Assembly: GCA_964520785.1 (NCBI GenBank)
Contig: CAZFQG010000024.1
Coordinates: forward strand, 1-44,787
Length of the DNA: 44,787 nt
Source: CAZFQG01 sp964520785
GTDB lineage: Bacteria; Planctomycetota; Planctomycetia; Pirellulales; Thermoguttaceae
Direction of reading: 5' to 3'
The notes below the pieces were generated by a model that searched no databases, was not told where the DNA came from, and worked only from the letters and a program-made list of their open reading frames with translations. Below, piece after piece: positions 7,857 to 17,132 of the stretch (position 1 is the stretch's first letter; every line of letters starts with the position of its first letter). The position numbers and the translations under genes are program-made.

Positions 7857-9635
7857 TCAGATCATCGCGTCGGCGAAGGCTTCTTTGAGGACGGCCAGGG
7901 CTTTTTCTCCCTGGGATCTGTCCACGACGACGTTGATGCGAACCTCGCTCGTGTTGATCATCTCGACATTGATACCCGCGTCGGATAACGAATGGAACAT
8001 CCGCCGGGCGACGCCGGTATGGCTGCGCATTCCGATGCCACACACCGACAACTTCGCGACGTGGGGGCAGTAGGCCGGCTCGGCGTAACCGAATTCCTCG
8101 GCCATCCGCCTGGTCAGCATCACGCTCTGTTCCAGATCGTGGTGTGGGACGGTGAAGCTGATACATGCCCTTCCCTGGTGGCCGATGCTCTGGACGATCA
8201 TGTCGACTACGATTCCGGCCGCGCCGATCCGTTCGAAAAGCCGCGCGGCCAGGCCCGGTTCGTCGGGAACGTCGAAAAGAGATATTCTTGCCTCGGTATC
8301 GTCGAGGGAAATCTCATGGATGATCAAGCTTTCCATGGATTGGAATTTCCGCAGAGTCGCGACGGTGTCCGCCGCTTTGGCTTCGTGGGGTGCCGGCGCC
8401 TCCGCCGGAACGATGAATTCCGGTTCCTGTTCCAGTCGAAACGCGTTGTGTACCACCTTGAGGGCTTTGGGGCCGTCGTCCCTGTTGACAAGGATCGATA
8501 TCTTTATTTCACTCGTCGTGATCATGAGGATGTTTATTCCCTCGTCCGCGATGGCCCGGAACATCCGCTCGGCGACGCCGGGTTGGGTGGCCATTCCAAG
8601 TCCGACCACGGAAACGACCGAAACATCGTCGTCATAGCTGAACGAATCGGCGCCGGTTTCCTTTACCATCCGTTCCACGGCGCCCAGGGCCGCCGGCAGG
8701 TCCTCGCGAAGGATCGTAAAGGACATATTCGTCAAGCCTTCTTCGCTGACGTTCTGGACGATCATGTCCAGCGCGACATTCTTCGCCGCGATCCGAGAGA
8801 ATAGCGAGAGCGCCGCGCCCGGCCGGTCTGGAACGCCGTTGATCGTCACTCGCGCCTCGTTCTTCGCGATCGCCGCCCCGCAAACGGGTTGATCGGGAGA
8901 TTCCGGCTCGGCGCCGATCATCGTTCCGGGACTGTCGCTGAAACTGCTTCGCACGTGGACCGGCACGCCGTACTTATGGGCGAATTCGATGGACCGGTTG
9001 TGCATCACGCCGGCGCCGGCACTGGCCAGTTCGAGCATCTCTTCGTAGCTGATACGAGCCAACCGCCGCGCCTCGGGAAGAACCCGCGGGTCGGTCGTGT
9101 AGATGCCGTCGACGTCGGTGTAGATTTCGCAGGTGCTCGCGCCGACGGCAGCGGCCAGCGCCACGGCCGTCGTATCGCTTCCTCCGCGGCCCAGCGTGGT
9201 GATATTGAATTCCTCGTCAACCCCCTGGAAACCGGCGGCGATGACGATCTTCCCCTGGTCGAGCGCCTTGTGGATGCGTTCCGCCGAAATCGACTGAATT
9301 CGAGCCTTCGTGTGCGAGCTGTCGGTGCGGATCCCCAGTTGGGCGCCGGTCATGCTTTCGGCCTCGTGCCCCAGAGAATGGATGGCCATCGCCATCAGGG
9401 CGACGCTGACCTGTTCTCCGGTCGCAAGGAGCATGTCCATCTCGCGCGGCGAGGGAGACTCCGAAATCTCTTGTGCCAGATTGACCAGCATGTCGGTATT
9501 CTTTCCCATTGCGCTGACAACCATGATCACTTGGTGCCCCTCGCGCTGGGCCCGAATCGCCTTTCGCGCCGCCGACAGTATCTTCTGGCTGTCCGCCACA
9601 CTGGTACCGCCGAATTTCTGAACGATAATCGCCAT
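7857..9635 (-). CDS. lysC: Aspartate kinase with two pairs of ACT domains
   Basis: A 592-residue aspartokinase, the first step of the aspartate family (lysine, threonine, methionine). The kinase domain begins with VQKFGGTSVAD (5-15) and contains TDVDGIYTTDPR near 175-186 and the GAGVMHNRSIEFA stretch near 209-221. The regulatory half is about twice the usual size. One ACT pair spans about 265-405 (VTINGVPDRPGAALSLFSRI; VVSVVGLGMATQPGVAERMF). A second spans about 440-590 (ARISLFDVPDEPGLAARLF; LSVCGIGMRSHTGVARRMF). Most bacterial LysC proteins have one pair; cyanobacterial enzymes are known with four ACT modules, which suggests more elaborate feedback control. The ATG at 9635 follows AGAGAAGAG. 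It is the last gene of the hom - apgM-like - lysC cluster, 198 bases downstream of the apgM-like gene across a G/C tract. Confidence 0.97.
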   Translation of the reverse strand: MAIIVQKFGGTSVADSQKILSAARKAIRAQREGHQVIMVVSAMGKNTDMLVNLAQEISESPSPREMDMLLATGEQVSVALMAMAIHSLGHEAESMTGAQLGIRTDSSHTKARIQSISAERIHKALDQGKIVIAAGFQGVDEEFNITTLGRGGSDTTAVALAAAVGASTCEIYTDVDGIYTTDPRVLPEARRLARISYEEMLELASAGAGVMHNRSIEFAHKYGVPVHVRSSFSDSPGTMIGAEPESPDQPVCGAAIAKNEARVTINGVPDRPGAALSLFSRIAAKNVALDMIVQNVSEEGLTNMSFTILREDLPAALGAVERMVKETGADSFSYDDDVSVVSVVGLGMATQPGVAERMFRAIADEGINILMITTSEIKISILVNRDDGPKALKVVHNAFRLEQEPEFIVPAEAPAPHEAKAADTVATLRKFQSMESLIIHEISLDDTEARISLFDVPDEPGLAARLFERIGAAGIVVDMIVQSIGHQGRACISFTVPHHDLEQSVMLTRRMAEEFGYAEPAYCPHVAKLSVCGIGMRSHTGVARRMFHSLSDAGINVEMINTSEVRINVVVDRSQGEKALAVLKEAFADAMI

Positions 9636-9663
9636 GATTCTCTTCTCTCGTAGTCCGGGTTGG

Positions 9664-9785
9664 GGGCGCGGCCCGGGGGCGGGACACCGCCCCGCCCCCC
9701 CACATTTTTTAAATGTTAGGGCCCCCCCCCGGGCGGGGGGGGGGGGGGGGCGCCGCGCGGCCCCGCCCCCCCCCCCCCGCCCCCC
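9664..9785. repeat. Extreme G/C homopolymer tract between apgM-like gene and lysC
   Basis: About 120 bases made almost only of G and C runs: 9 C (9722-9730), 16 G (9735-9750) and 13 C (9766-9778), around one AT-rich palindrome ACATTTTTTAAATGT (9702-9716). Nothing else in the window looks like this. It may be real low-complexity DNA, a structured leader or attenuator for lysC, or an assembly or base-calling artefact. No gene is present. Confidence 0.85.
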
Positions 9786-9833
9786 TTCTTTTCTAATCTG
9801 TTCCGGCCCGCGCAGGGCCGCCGTTTGGTTCCC

Positions 9834-11060
9834 TTATCGGATCCCCTCCTCAATTCCGAGGAAGTACGGCATCACCAACGAACCGTTCTCGAATATCCAA
9901 TCAGACTCGCCGGCGGTCGCCTCATCGTACCGCGCGGCCGCATCCCGGTCGATTCCCTTTCCCGCCATCGCCAGCGGCACCGGATCGCGGGTGTGGGTCC
10001 TGGTGCGAATCGGCGTCGGGTGATCGGGAGTGACCATGATGCGGTAGTCGCCCCGGTGGCGGAGCGCCGCGTACAGGGGGCCGACGATATGCCGGTCAAT
10101 ATTTTCGAGTGCTTTGATCTTCGCTTCGACGTCCCCTTCATGGGCCGCTTCGTCGGTGGCCTCGACGTGAACGAATATGAGGTCCGTCTCCTCGATTGCC
10201 GCTACCGCGTACTCCCCTTTCCCGGCGTAATTCGTGTCCGTGTAGCCGGTCGCGCCGGGGACGTCGATCCGGCGCCACCCCACCAGGGCCGCCAAGCCGC
10301 GAAGGAGGTCCACCCCGGTGATGATCGCGCCGCGCTTAGTAAAACGCTTTTCGAACGAATCGAGCCGCGGCGTGCTTCCCGCCCCCCAAAGCCATGCACT
10401 GGTCGCGGGAGGCTTTCCCTTCGCCTCACGGGCCCGGTTGATCGGGTGGTCGGCGAAAACGAATACGCTTTGAGCCATCAGGCGGTGAAGAATATCGCTC
10501 CCGGGACCTCGCGGGTAATCGTCCATGACCGGTGAATTGGTCAAGTCGTGCGGAGGGGTCCCGCGTGTCTCCAGTGAAAAAGGCGGCGCCTCCCCCATGG
10601 AGCGGTAGACGAGGATGTTGCGGTAACTGGTTCCCGGTACGAACTCGATGTGCTCGGAACCTATCTCGGACTGCAAGTCGCTCAGTAATACCGCGGACTC
10701 CTCCGTCGAGATATGACCGGCGGTGAAGTCGATCATCCGGCCGTCTCGGATCGTAACCATATTGCAGCGGAATGCCCAATCCCCCGGGGCCAAGTCGATT
10801 CCCAGCGAGGCGGCCTCCAGCGGAGCGCGACCGGTGAAGTAGCGTCTCGGGTCGTATCCGAACAGGCTCAAATTCGCGACGTCGGAACCGGGACTGAAGC
10901 CTTCCGGTACGTGCCGCGCGCGGCCGACTCGGCCGTCCCTCGCGATCTCATCCATGGCCGGGGTCTCGGCGACGGCCAGCGGCGTCTTCCCGCCGAGCGA
11001 TTCGAGCGGCTCGTCGGCACATCCGTCCGGAACGACCATTGCGTATTTCGTATTGGCCAA
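9834..11060 (-). CDS. ApgM-like alkaline-phosphatase-superfamily enzyme, probable alternative homoserine kinase
   Basis: A 408-residue protein of the archaeal-type, cofactor-independent phosphoglycerate mutase family (COG3635). The metal and nucleophile sites are visible: VVPDGCADEP (Asp12), PGSDVANLSLFGYDP (Ser59), HVEATDEAAHEGD near 315 and TPDHPTPIRTRTHTRDPVPL near 355. Bacterial members that sit with threonine genes have been proposed, with genetic support in Bacteroides and Desulfovibrio, to replace ThrB homoserine kinase. Here the gene lies 30 bases after hom and before lysC, and no ThrB is in the window. That context favours homoserine phosphorylation over glycolysis. The likely start is the TTG at 11060, with AAAGGG six bases upstream; the ATG seven codons in (MVVPDG) is possible. 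Family certain; substrate inferred. Confidence 0.85.
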   Translation of the reverse strand: MANTKYAMVVPDGCADEPLESLGGKTPLAVAETPAMDEIARDGRVGRARHVPEGFSPGSDVANLSLFGYDPRRYFTGRAPLEAASLGIDLAPGDWAFRCNMVTIRDGRMIDFTAGHISTEESAVLLSDLQSEIGSEHIEFVPGTSYRNILVYRSMGEAPPFSLETRGTPPHDLTNSPVMDDYPRGPGSDILHRLMAQSVFVFADHPINRAREAKGKPPATSAWLWGAGSTPRLDSFEKRFTKRGAIITGVDLLRGLAALVGWRRIDVPGATGYTDTNYAGKGEYAVAAIEETDLIFVHVEATDEAAHEGDVEAKIKALENIDRHIVGPLYAALRHRGDYRIMVTPDHPTPIRTRTHTRDPVPLAMAGKGIDRDAAARYDEATAGESDWIFENGSLVMPYFLGIEEGIR

Positions 11061-11090
11061 GGAAAACCCTTTCGTCTTTTCGTGCTTATT

Positions 11091-12410
11091 TCAACCGCGA
11101 ACTCGCAAGCGGACGATCCCCGCCTGGACGAAATCCAGTCTCGAGATGGCGTCGACCGCGCGGCGGACGGCCCCTTCGGTCGTTTCGTGCGTCATGATCA
11201 CCAATGGAACGACCGTGTGCAATTCCTCCCGCGCACCTTCATCTTCGTCCATCGCATGCTGGATAAGCGATGCGATCGAAATGCCACAGTCGCCCAGAAC
11301 ACCGGCCATCTTGGCTATCACCCCGGGTTGATCAAGGACGTTGAATCTCAGATAGAAACGTCCCCTTACATCCTCCGCCCCCCGCACGACTACCGACGAC
11401 TCCGGGTTTTCCGGCCAGAGGTTCAACCGCTCGAACGTGATCGCCGCCCGACCCACGAGCGTGTCGATCACGTCGGCCACAACAGCGGAGGCGGTCGGAT
11501 CTTGCCCGGCTCCGAGACCGTGAAAAAAAACCCTGCCGACGGTATCCCCGATGACGCGGACGGCATTGTACGCCTCGTTGACATCGGCCAGCGGCGTCCC
11601 CAGCTTGACAAGTGTCGGCGAGACGTGTAGAGCCACCGCCCCATCGGTCAATTCCGCCACGGCGACGAGCTTGATCCGGTATCCAAGCTCCTTCGCGAAC
11701 GACAAATCCAAAGGAGCGATTCTATCGACGCCAACACGCGGGATGCCCTTCCAATCCACGTCGCAGCCGAACGCCAGATGAGCAAGAATCGCCAGCTTCT
11801 GCGCCGCGTCGGTACCGTCGACGTCCATCGTCGGGTCGGCCTCCGCGAACCCCAGCCGCTGCGCCTCCGCTACGGCTGAAGCGTAATCCGCGCCGTGCTC
11901 TTCCATTTGGCTGAGAATGAAATTGCTCGTTCCGTTGAGAATTCCGTGAATCCCGGTGATCTGGTTCGCCGCCAAAGACTGACCGATCCCCGCGATGACC
12001 GGAATACCGCCTCCGACGGCCGCCTCGAACGCAATCGACACGCCGTTCTGTCGGGCCTTGGCGAAAAGCTCCTTCCCATGCGTCGCCAAAAGGGCTTTGT
12101 TCGCCGTGACGACGCTCTTCTTCGCCTCCAGGAACCGCGACGTGAACGTCCGGGCCGGTTCCAACCCGCCCATCAACTCGATCACGCAGGCAATCTCCGG
12201 ATCGGCCATGACAGCCTCGATGTCATCCGTGAGCAGACCCTCCGGAAGGCTTACCGCCCGAGGTCTCGTCAAGTCCTTGTCGACGATCCGGACCAATTCC
12301 ACCGGCCGGCCGACGCGCCGCTCGATCCGCGACCGATGCTCCAAGAGGAGCCGGGCGACCCCCGTTCCAATCGTTCCACATCCGACAAGTGCGACCTTGG
12401 CTACATTCAT
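11091..12410 (-). CDS. hom: Homoserine dehydrogenase
   Basis: A 439-residue NAD(P)-dependent enzyme that reduces aspartate semialdehyde to homoserine. It has the Rossmann motif VGCGTIGTGVARLL at the N-terminus, GGGIPVIAGIGQSLAANQI (about 135-155) and NGTSNFILSQM, then the catalytic segment EADPTMDVDGTDAAQKLAIL (about 190-210). The C-terminal ACT domain (about 350-430, FNVLDQPGVIAKMAGVLGDC) is the usual threonine-feedback module. The frame is open further upstream, but the ATG at 12410 matches the family start MNVAKVALVG. It leads the cluster hom - apgM-like - lysC and is divergent from the M42 peptidase gene. Together with asd at 39 kb it supplies the steps from aspartyl phosphate to homoserine. 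Confidence 0.97.
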   Translation of the reverse strand: MNVAKVALVGCGTIGTGVARLLLEHRSRIERRVGRPVELVRIVDKDLTRPRAVSLPEGLLTDDIEAVMADPEIACVIELMGGLEPARTFTSRFLEAKKSVVTANKALLATHGKELFAKARQNGVSIAFEAAVGGGIPVIAGIGQSLAANQITGIHGILNGTSNFILSQMEEHGADYASAVAEAQRLGFAEADPTMDVDGTDAAQKLAILAHLAFGCDVDWKGIPRVGVDRIAPLDLSFAKELGYRIKLVAVAELTDGAVALHVSPTLVKLGTPLADVNEAYNAVRVIGDTVGRVFFHGLGAGQDPTASAVVADVIDTLVGRAAITFERLNLWPENPESSVVVRGAEDVRGRFYLRFNVLDQPGVIAKMAGVLGDCGISIASLIQHAMDEDEGAREELHTVVPLVIMTHETTEGAVRRAVDAISRLDFVQAGIVRLRVRG

Positions 12411-12455
12411 GATGATCCGCGTGACATCTATTCGTGGTTGAAGATAGAACCCGAT

Positions 12456-12485
12456 ATGGTAGGATACCTCATGTCGTTCCGTCAA
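12456..12485 (-). promoter_or_regulatory. Candidate promoter for hom - apgM-like - lysC
   Basis: On the minus strand TTGACG (12485-12480) and TACCAT (12461-12456) are 18 bases apart, 45 bases before the hom ATG. The -35 box is one base from consensus; the -10 box matches four of six. No threonine-type leader peptide was recognised. Confidence 0.35.
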
Positions 12486-12586
12486 GGACGTCCTCGGGGA
12501 GGATATATACTGAAACGGCCGACCCGACCTTGAAACCAAAGCCCTGAGAAGGTACACGCAAAGAAATCATTTTTTTGGGAGAGAAT

Positions 12587-13645
12587 ATGGATACGGCTTC
12601 ACTCGATTTCTTCAAGAACATCCTTGCCACGCCGAGTCCCTCGGGCTACGAGGAACAGGTTCAACAATTGGTCCGGGACTATATCGGTCCGCACGCCGAC
12701 CAGGTCACGACCGATTTCCACGGCAATGTCATCGCCGTAAAAAACCCTGATGCCCCCTTCCGGGTGATGCTCGCGGGCCATTGCGACCAAATCGGCCTGA
12801 TCGTTCAGCATATTGACAAGGAGGGGTTCCTCTACGTTCAGCCGATTGGCGGATGGGATCCGATTGTTCTGGTGGGCCAGCGGATGCGGGTATGGACGAA
12901 ATCGGGCCCCCTTTTCGGTGTGATCGCTCGCAAGCCGATCCACCTGCTGACGGACGAAGAAAGGAAGCAAGTTCCAAAAATGCAAGATTTGTGGCTTGAT
13001 ATTGGTGCCAAGGACCAGGAACAGGCTGAATCGCTTGTCCGAATCGGGGACGCCGTGACCGTGGAACTGGGGATCGGGGAGATGCAAAACGGGCTGATCT
13101 CGTCGCCCGGCATGGACGACAAGGTGGGCGTTTACGTGGTGATCGAGGCCCTCCGCCGCGTGGACGCTTCCAAACTCAACTGCGCGCTTTACGCCGTTTC
13201 GACGGTTCAGGAGGAATTGGGGCTTCGCGGCGCGAGGACGAGTTGCTACGGAGTCGACCCGCAGGTCGGCATCGCGGTCGACGTCACCTTTGCAACCGAC
13301 TGCCCGACGATCGAGAAGAAGCAAGAGGGAAACATCGCGATGAACAAGGGTCCCGTCATCACGCGGGGGCCGAACATGAACCGCCACGTCGTGGACCGCT
13401 TGATCGCCGCGGCCGATGGGAACGAGATTCCCTATCAACTGGCTGCCGCCGGCCGCGCCACCGGAACGGACGCCAACGCCATGCAAATCAGCCGCGCCGG
13501 CGTCGCGACCGGCTTGGTAAGCGTCCCGAACCGGTATATGCACAGCCCGGTGGAGGTGATCGCGCTGGACGACGCCGACCGGGCAGCCACCTTGCTGGCC
13601 AAATTCGCCGAAGGAATCGAACCCGGCGCGAACTTCATCCCGTAG
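12587..13645 (+). CDS. M42-family aminopeptidase
   Basis: A 352-residue dinuclear-metal peptidase of family M42 (glutamyl aminopeptidase / TET peptidase / FrvX type), which trims peptides from the N-terminus and usually forms dodecameric shells. The metal ligands and catalytic residues are in order: AGHCDQIGLIV (about 63-73), SSPGMDDKVGVY (near 173), the Glu pair in TVQEELGLRGA (near 211), VDVTFATD (near 230) and the late His in PNRYMHSPVEV (near 317). ATG 12587 is chosen because GGGAG lies six bases upstream (12577-12581); a TTG at 12575 would start inside that site. It may be a single-gene unit or continue into the radical SAM gene 45 bases on. Substrate range cannot be told from the sequence. 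Confidence 0.92.
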   Translation: MDTASLDFFKNILATPSPSGYEEQVQQLVRDYIGPHADQVTTDFHGNVIAVKNPDAPFRVMLAGHCDQIGLIVQHIDKEGFLYVQPIGGWDPIVLVGQRMRVWTKSGPLFGVIARKPIHLLTDEERKQVPKMQDLWLDIGAKDQEQAESLVRIGDAVTVELGIGEMQNGLISSPGMDDKVGVYVVIEALRRVDASKLNCALYAVSTVQEELGLRGARTSCYGVDPQVGIAVDVTFATDCPTIEKKQEGNIAMNKGPVITRGPNMNRHVVDRLIAAADGNEIPYQLAAAGRATGTDANAMQISRAGVATGLVSVPNRYMHSPVEVIALDDADRAATLLAKFAEGIEPGANFIP

Positions 13646-13690
13646 AATCCCGGTCGCGGCTCAGCGCGAAGCCCCCCTTCGATTTGCCTC

Positions 13691-14797
13691 ATGGACCGAT
13701 CCGATTATACCGCGGCCGATTTCGGCCGGTATCCGTTGATGTTCTACTACGAGACGACGCTGGCGTGCGATCTCGTCTGCAAGCATTGCCGCGCTTCGGC
13801 CCAAGAGGACCCGGACCCGGAGGAGCTATCGACCGACCAGGCGAAGGCTTTGCTCAACCAGATTGCCACGTTTCCCAAGGCGCCGATGGTGGTCTTCACC
13901 GGGGGAGACCCGCTGAAGCGGGCCGACCTCTTCGAGTTGATCCCGCACGCGATGGACCGCGGTCTTCAAGTGGCGGTTACCCCCTCGGCGACTCCGCTTG
14001 CCACGCGAGAGGCGTTTGAACAACTTCGCGCGGTCGGCGTGCGGCGGCTGGGCATCAGCCTCGACGGCGCGGACGCCGCGACGCACGACGCCTTCCGCGG
14101 TTTCGAGGGGAGCTACGCGAAAACGATGGAAATGCTCGGCGCGGCGAGGGAACTCGGGTTCGCGGTTCAGGTGAATACCACCATCACCCGGCGGAACGTG
14201 GATCAGATCGACCAAATCGCCGAAAACCTCGCCGGGCATGGTATCATGATGTGGGCCGCGTTTTTCCTGATTCCGGTCGGCCGCGGATTGGAGGAAGAGC
14301 GAATCTCTCCACAAGAGTACGAAACGGTCTTTGCCAGGCTATACGAGCACTCGAAGACCAAGCCCTATGCCGTCAAGACGACCGAGGCGCCCCACTATCG
14401 GCGGTTCGTCATGCAGCAGGGGGGCGACCCGCTGGCCGGTCCCGGTGGCGAAACCGGCTCGGCCCACCGCGGCCACCGGGCCCCCTTGGGCGTCGGCGAC
14501 GGTAAGGGCATCATGTTCGTCAATCACAAGGGGGAAATCTTCCCCGCCGGATTCCTTCCCCTATGCTGCGGCCGCTTCCCGGAGGATTCCGTCGTCGAGG
14601 TCTACCAGAACCATCCGACGTTTCTCGCCCTCCGCGACCCCGACCGCCTCAAGGGGAACTGCGGCCGCTGCGAATACCGCCGCGTCTGCGGCGGCAGCCG
14701 CTCCCGCGCCTACGCCGTCACCGGCGACCCCTTGGAGACGGAGCCCGATTGCGCGTACGTCCCGGGGACGGGAGACAGGCAAGGGCGCGCGATTTGA
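13691..14797 (+). CDS. Radical SAM / SPASM protein (TIGR04053-like)
   Basis: A 368-residue radical S-adenosylmethionine protein. The 4Fe-4S motif CDLVCKHC (CxxxCxxC, residues 26-33) follows YETTLAC, and FTGGDPLKRAD gives the SAM-binding GGD. The C-terminal SPASM-type region binds further clusters: FPLCC-like FLPLCCGRF, then CGRCEYRRVCGG and a final Cys in PDCAYVP. The overall pattern (GRYPLMFYYETTLACDL... near the start, SRSRAYAVTGDP near the end) resembles the TIGR04053 family, related to the haem d1 / AhbD-NirJ maturases; the substrate of TIGR04053 proteins is not known to me. It follows the M42 gene by 45 bases and converges on the MMPL exporter. No small precursor peptide gene was found beside it. 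Confidence 0.88.
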   Translation: MDRSDYTAADFGRYPLMFYYETTLACDLVCKHCRASAQEDPDPEELSTDQAKALLNQIATFPKAPMVVFTGGDPLKRADLFELIPHAMDRGLQVAVTPSATPLATREAFEQLRAVGVRRLGISLDGADAATHDAFRGFEGSYAKTMEMLGAARELGFAVQVNTTITRRNVDQIDQIAENLAGHGIMMWAAFFLIPVGRGLEEERISPQEYETVFARLYEHSKTKPYAVKTTEAPHYRRFVMQQGGDPLAGPGGETGSAHRGHRAPLGVGDGKGIMFVNHKGEIFPAGFLPLCCGRFPEDSVVEVYQNHPTFLALRDPDRLKGNCGRCEYRRVCGGSRSRAYAVTGDPLETEPDCAYVPGTGDRQGRAI

Positions 14798-14837
14798 AGG
14801 CCGAACGCGCCGTGACCCGCCTATCGCCGGGATTTCG

Positions 14838-17120
14838 TCACGCCCGCGTGGACGACGCCCGACCTCCGCCCCCCTTCGCCAAAAAGACCCACCCCATCGG
14901 ACTCCACAAAAGGGCGGGTAGGATGACCAGATCTCCCAGAAGGGCCGCCAGAAGGAGTACTACCATGAGCCATGAAAACGTGGAAATCGGCACGAAGGGG
15001 CTCAGCGCAAACACGGCGAGACCCAATCCGCAAATGAGGGACGTTTGCACCATCGCGCGGCCGCATCGCGCATAGGAGAAACAAACGGCGCGGAACCGGC
15101 CGTTCCCCTGCCGTAAGCCTCTTCGAAACCACGTGATGAAGTGGAGGGTGTCGTCCACGGCGATTCCCAGCGCAACGCTCGCCGTCATCATCGAACCCAT
15201 CTCCACGCGGTGGCCAATCCACGCCATGAAGCCGAAGACAAACAGGCTCGGGATGATATTCGGCACCATGACCAGTAGACCCGACGGAAAGCTCCGGAGA
15301 AGGATCACCATCGTCACGCCGACGAGGGCGAACGCCAGCATAAAGCTTTCGATGAGATCGCGCAACAGTTGCTCCCGGGCCAAGTGGACGAGCGGCACTC
15401 CGCCGCAAAACACGGCTTCGGCCTTCGGGAATCCTTCCGCCGCGGAAGAGGCGAGGACTTTGTCTCCCGCCGCCTTCAACTCCTCCATGAACTGCCCGTA
15501 ATCGACATTCCTCCCGGAAGGGACCCGCAGGCTGATTCGCCAAAGATTCCGGTCCTCCTCGGCGCGGAAATAATTCGAACGGAGAAGATCGTCCCGGTAG
15601 CGTTCCATCCTCCGTCGCATGACGGTTTGCCGCGTGACGGCTCGGAACCCCACTGCCCGGGGGACCGGTGGGGCGAATATCGAGGCGGAGAGGGTCGCCC
15701 CGACGCCGTCGACTTCTTCCAACGCGGTGCGGACCGCCTCCGAAAGGATCATCTGCTCCAGAAGTGGTAGCTCCCTTCCCTTGTCCTTCGGCATCACGAT
15801 CACGACCTCGACCGGAACGAGCGGACCGAGATGTTCTTCGATCCAGGCATAATCCCTTAGGATTTTGGCCTCTGGAAAGAACAGGTCATGCAAACGCACG
15901 GTCGTTTCCAGCCGGGACAAGCCGGCCGCGGCCAGCCCGATCAGTAGGAACGTCGTCGCGACGACCGGAACGCGGAAGCGAAAAACCAGGCGGATGAGCG
16001 TCTTCCACCCGTGAAGCTTCGCGATTCTCTTTCGTTGAGCGCGGGGAAAATGGTCATTGCGTATGGGCCATTGCAACAGGGCGGACGGAAGGATCAAGAA
16101 GATGACGGCGAATGCCTGGAGCACGGCCGCGGCGGAATAGACCCCGAATTTCGAAATCGGTACGATCTGGCTGATTCCGAGCGAACCCAGCCCGATCGCC
16201 GTCGTCAACGCGGCCAGGAAGCACGGCAGAAACGCGTCGCGGACCGCCTTCTCGACCGCGCCCGATTCGCCGACGGCGGCGACGGCCTCGCGGTAGTAGT
16301 TTACCACGTGGACCGACGCGGAGATGCTCAAGACGAAGACGACGGATGCCATCAATAGCGAGACGCTGTCCATGTGCGTGCCCGTGTAATAGAGATTCGC
16401 CAGGCTCAACAACTCGCAGAACAACGCCAGCGATACGATTACCAAGGCGATGCGCAGGCTGCGAAAGCACATGTAGGTCAGAACGACGCAGATACCGTAC
16501 GCCAGCACGTTCAGGGGAACGAGATAGGCTTGGCTCGCCTCGTCGATCGAAACCGCGTCCACGGTCGACCCTCCCACGCGCAGGGCGCCGGGCGCGATTC
16601 CTCCGGCGTCTTCGGCCGAGCGGTAAACGGCGCGAACCGCCTCGTGGCGGTCACTGGAACCCTCTTCGGAAACCAACGCCAGAATACAAGCGGTCATCCC
16701 GTCCCTTCCCAGAAGCCACCCTCGTAGCCGCGCCTTCGCCGCCGCGGGGGTCAGTTCCAGAGGCGGTTGCGTCAACTGGTCCAGTATCTCTTTCGGCGTC
16801 CAGACCGTACGGAACAGGCGCCGTCCGGTCCGAGGGGATTCGGTTCGGCGGACCGCTTCGGCGACTCGCTCGATCCGGGGGTCGTCCAGCGTTCCCCCCT
16901 CCCAGCAAAGCACGAGGATTTCGCCGCTGCCGAAACGCTCCGCGAACCAGCGTAGCTGCCGGGTTTCCTCGAAATCGTCCGGCAGCCAATCTTGCACGCG
17001 GTTGGAATTGCTTTCGATCGCCCGGTGGGCACCGTAAAGGACCAGCGGCAACGACGCCAGGAAGAAAGTGAAAAAAAACAGCCGCCGCGACCGGGTGTAC
17101 AACGGACGACGATAACTCAT
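14838..17120 (-). CDS. MMPL/RND-superfamily exporter
   Basis: A 760-residue inner-membrane transporter of the RND superfamily, MMPL/patched-like branch, whose members use proton flux to move lipids, hopanoids or other hydrophobic compounds. It has the duplicated architecture: one N-terminal helix (about 13-32), a periplasmic loop (to about 205), a block of helices (about 210-345), a helix near 385, a second periplasmic loop, then five helices from about 590. The conserved SVALGIAVDDTLHFITWF near 660 is the family proton-relay helix, and the first block has LLMASVVFVLSISASVHVVNYY as its counterpart. Start ATG is 17120. It lies 12 bases after an alpha/beta hydrolase on the same strand, so the pair is probably an operon, perhaps handling the same envelope lipid. 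The cargo is unknown. Confidence 0.9.
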   Translation of the reverse strand: MSYRRPLYTRSRRLFFFTFFLASLPLVLYGAHRAIESNSNRVQDWLPDDFEETRQLRWFAERFGSGEILVLCWEGGTLDDPRIERVAEAVRRTESPRTGRRLFRTVWTPKEILDQLTQPPLELTPAAAKARLRGWLLGRDGMTACILALVSEEGSSDRHEAVRAVYRSAEDAGGIAPGALRVGGSTVDAVSIDEASQAYLVPLNVLAYGICVVLTYMCFRSLRIALVIVSLALFCELLSLANLYYTGTHMDSVSLLMASVVFVLSISASVHVVNYYREAVAAVGESGAVEKAVRDAFLPCFLAALTTAIGLGSLGISQIVPISKFGVYSAAAVLQAFAVIFLILPSALLQWPIRNDHFPRAQRKRIAKLHGWKTLIRLVFRFRVPVVATTFLLIGLAAAGLSRLETTVRLHDLFFPEAKILRDYAWIEEHLGPLVPVEVVIVMPKDKGRELPLLEQMILSEAVRTALEEVDGVGATLSASIFAPPVPRAVGFRAVTRQTVMRRRMERYRDDLLRSNYFRAEEDRNLWRISLRVPSGRNVDYGQFMEELKAAGDKVLASSAAEGFPKAEAVFCGGVPLVHLAREQLLRDLIESFMLAFALVGVTMVILLRSFPSGLLVMVPNIIPSLFVFGFMAWIGHRVEMGSMMTASVALGIAVDDTLHFITWFRRGLRQGNGRFRAVCFSYARCGRAMVQTSLICGLGLAVFALSPFVPISTFSWLMVVLLLAALLGDLVILPALLWSPMGWVFLAKGGGGRASSTRA

Positions 17121-17132
17121 GGCGACTTTCGT

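Noticed and set aside
9664..9785. G-quadruplex regulatory element
   Set aside because: The runs are too long and regular to call a functional quadruplex; an artefact cannot be excluded.
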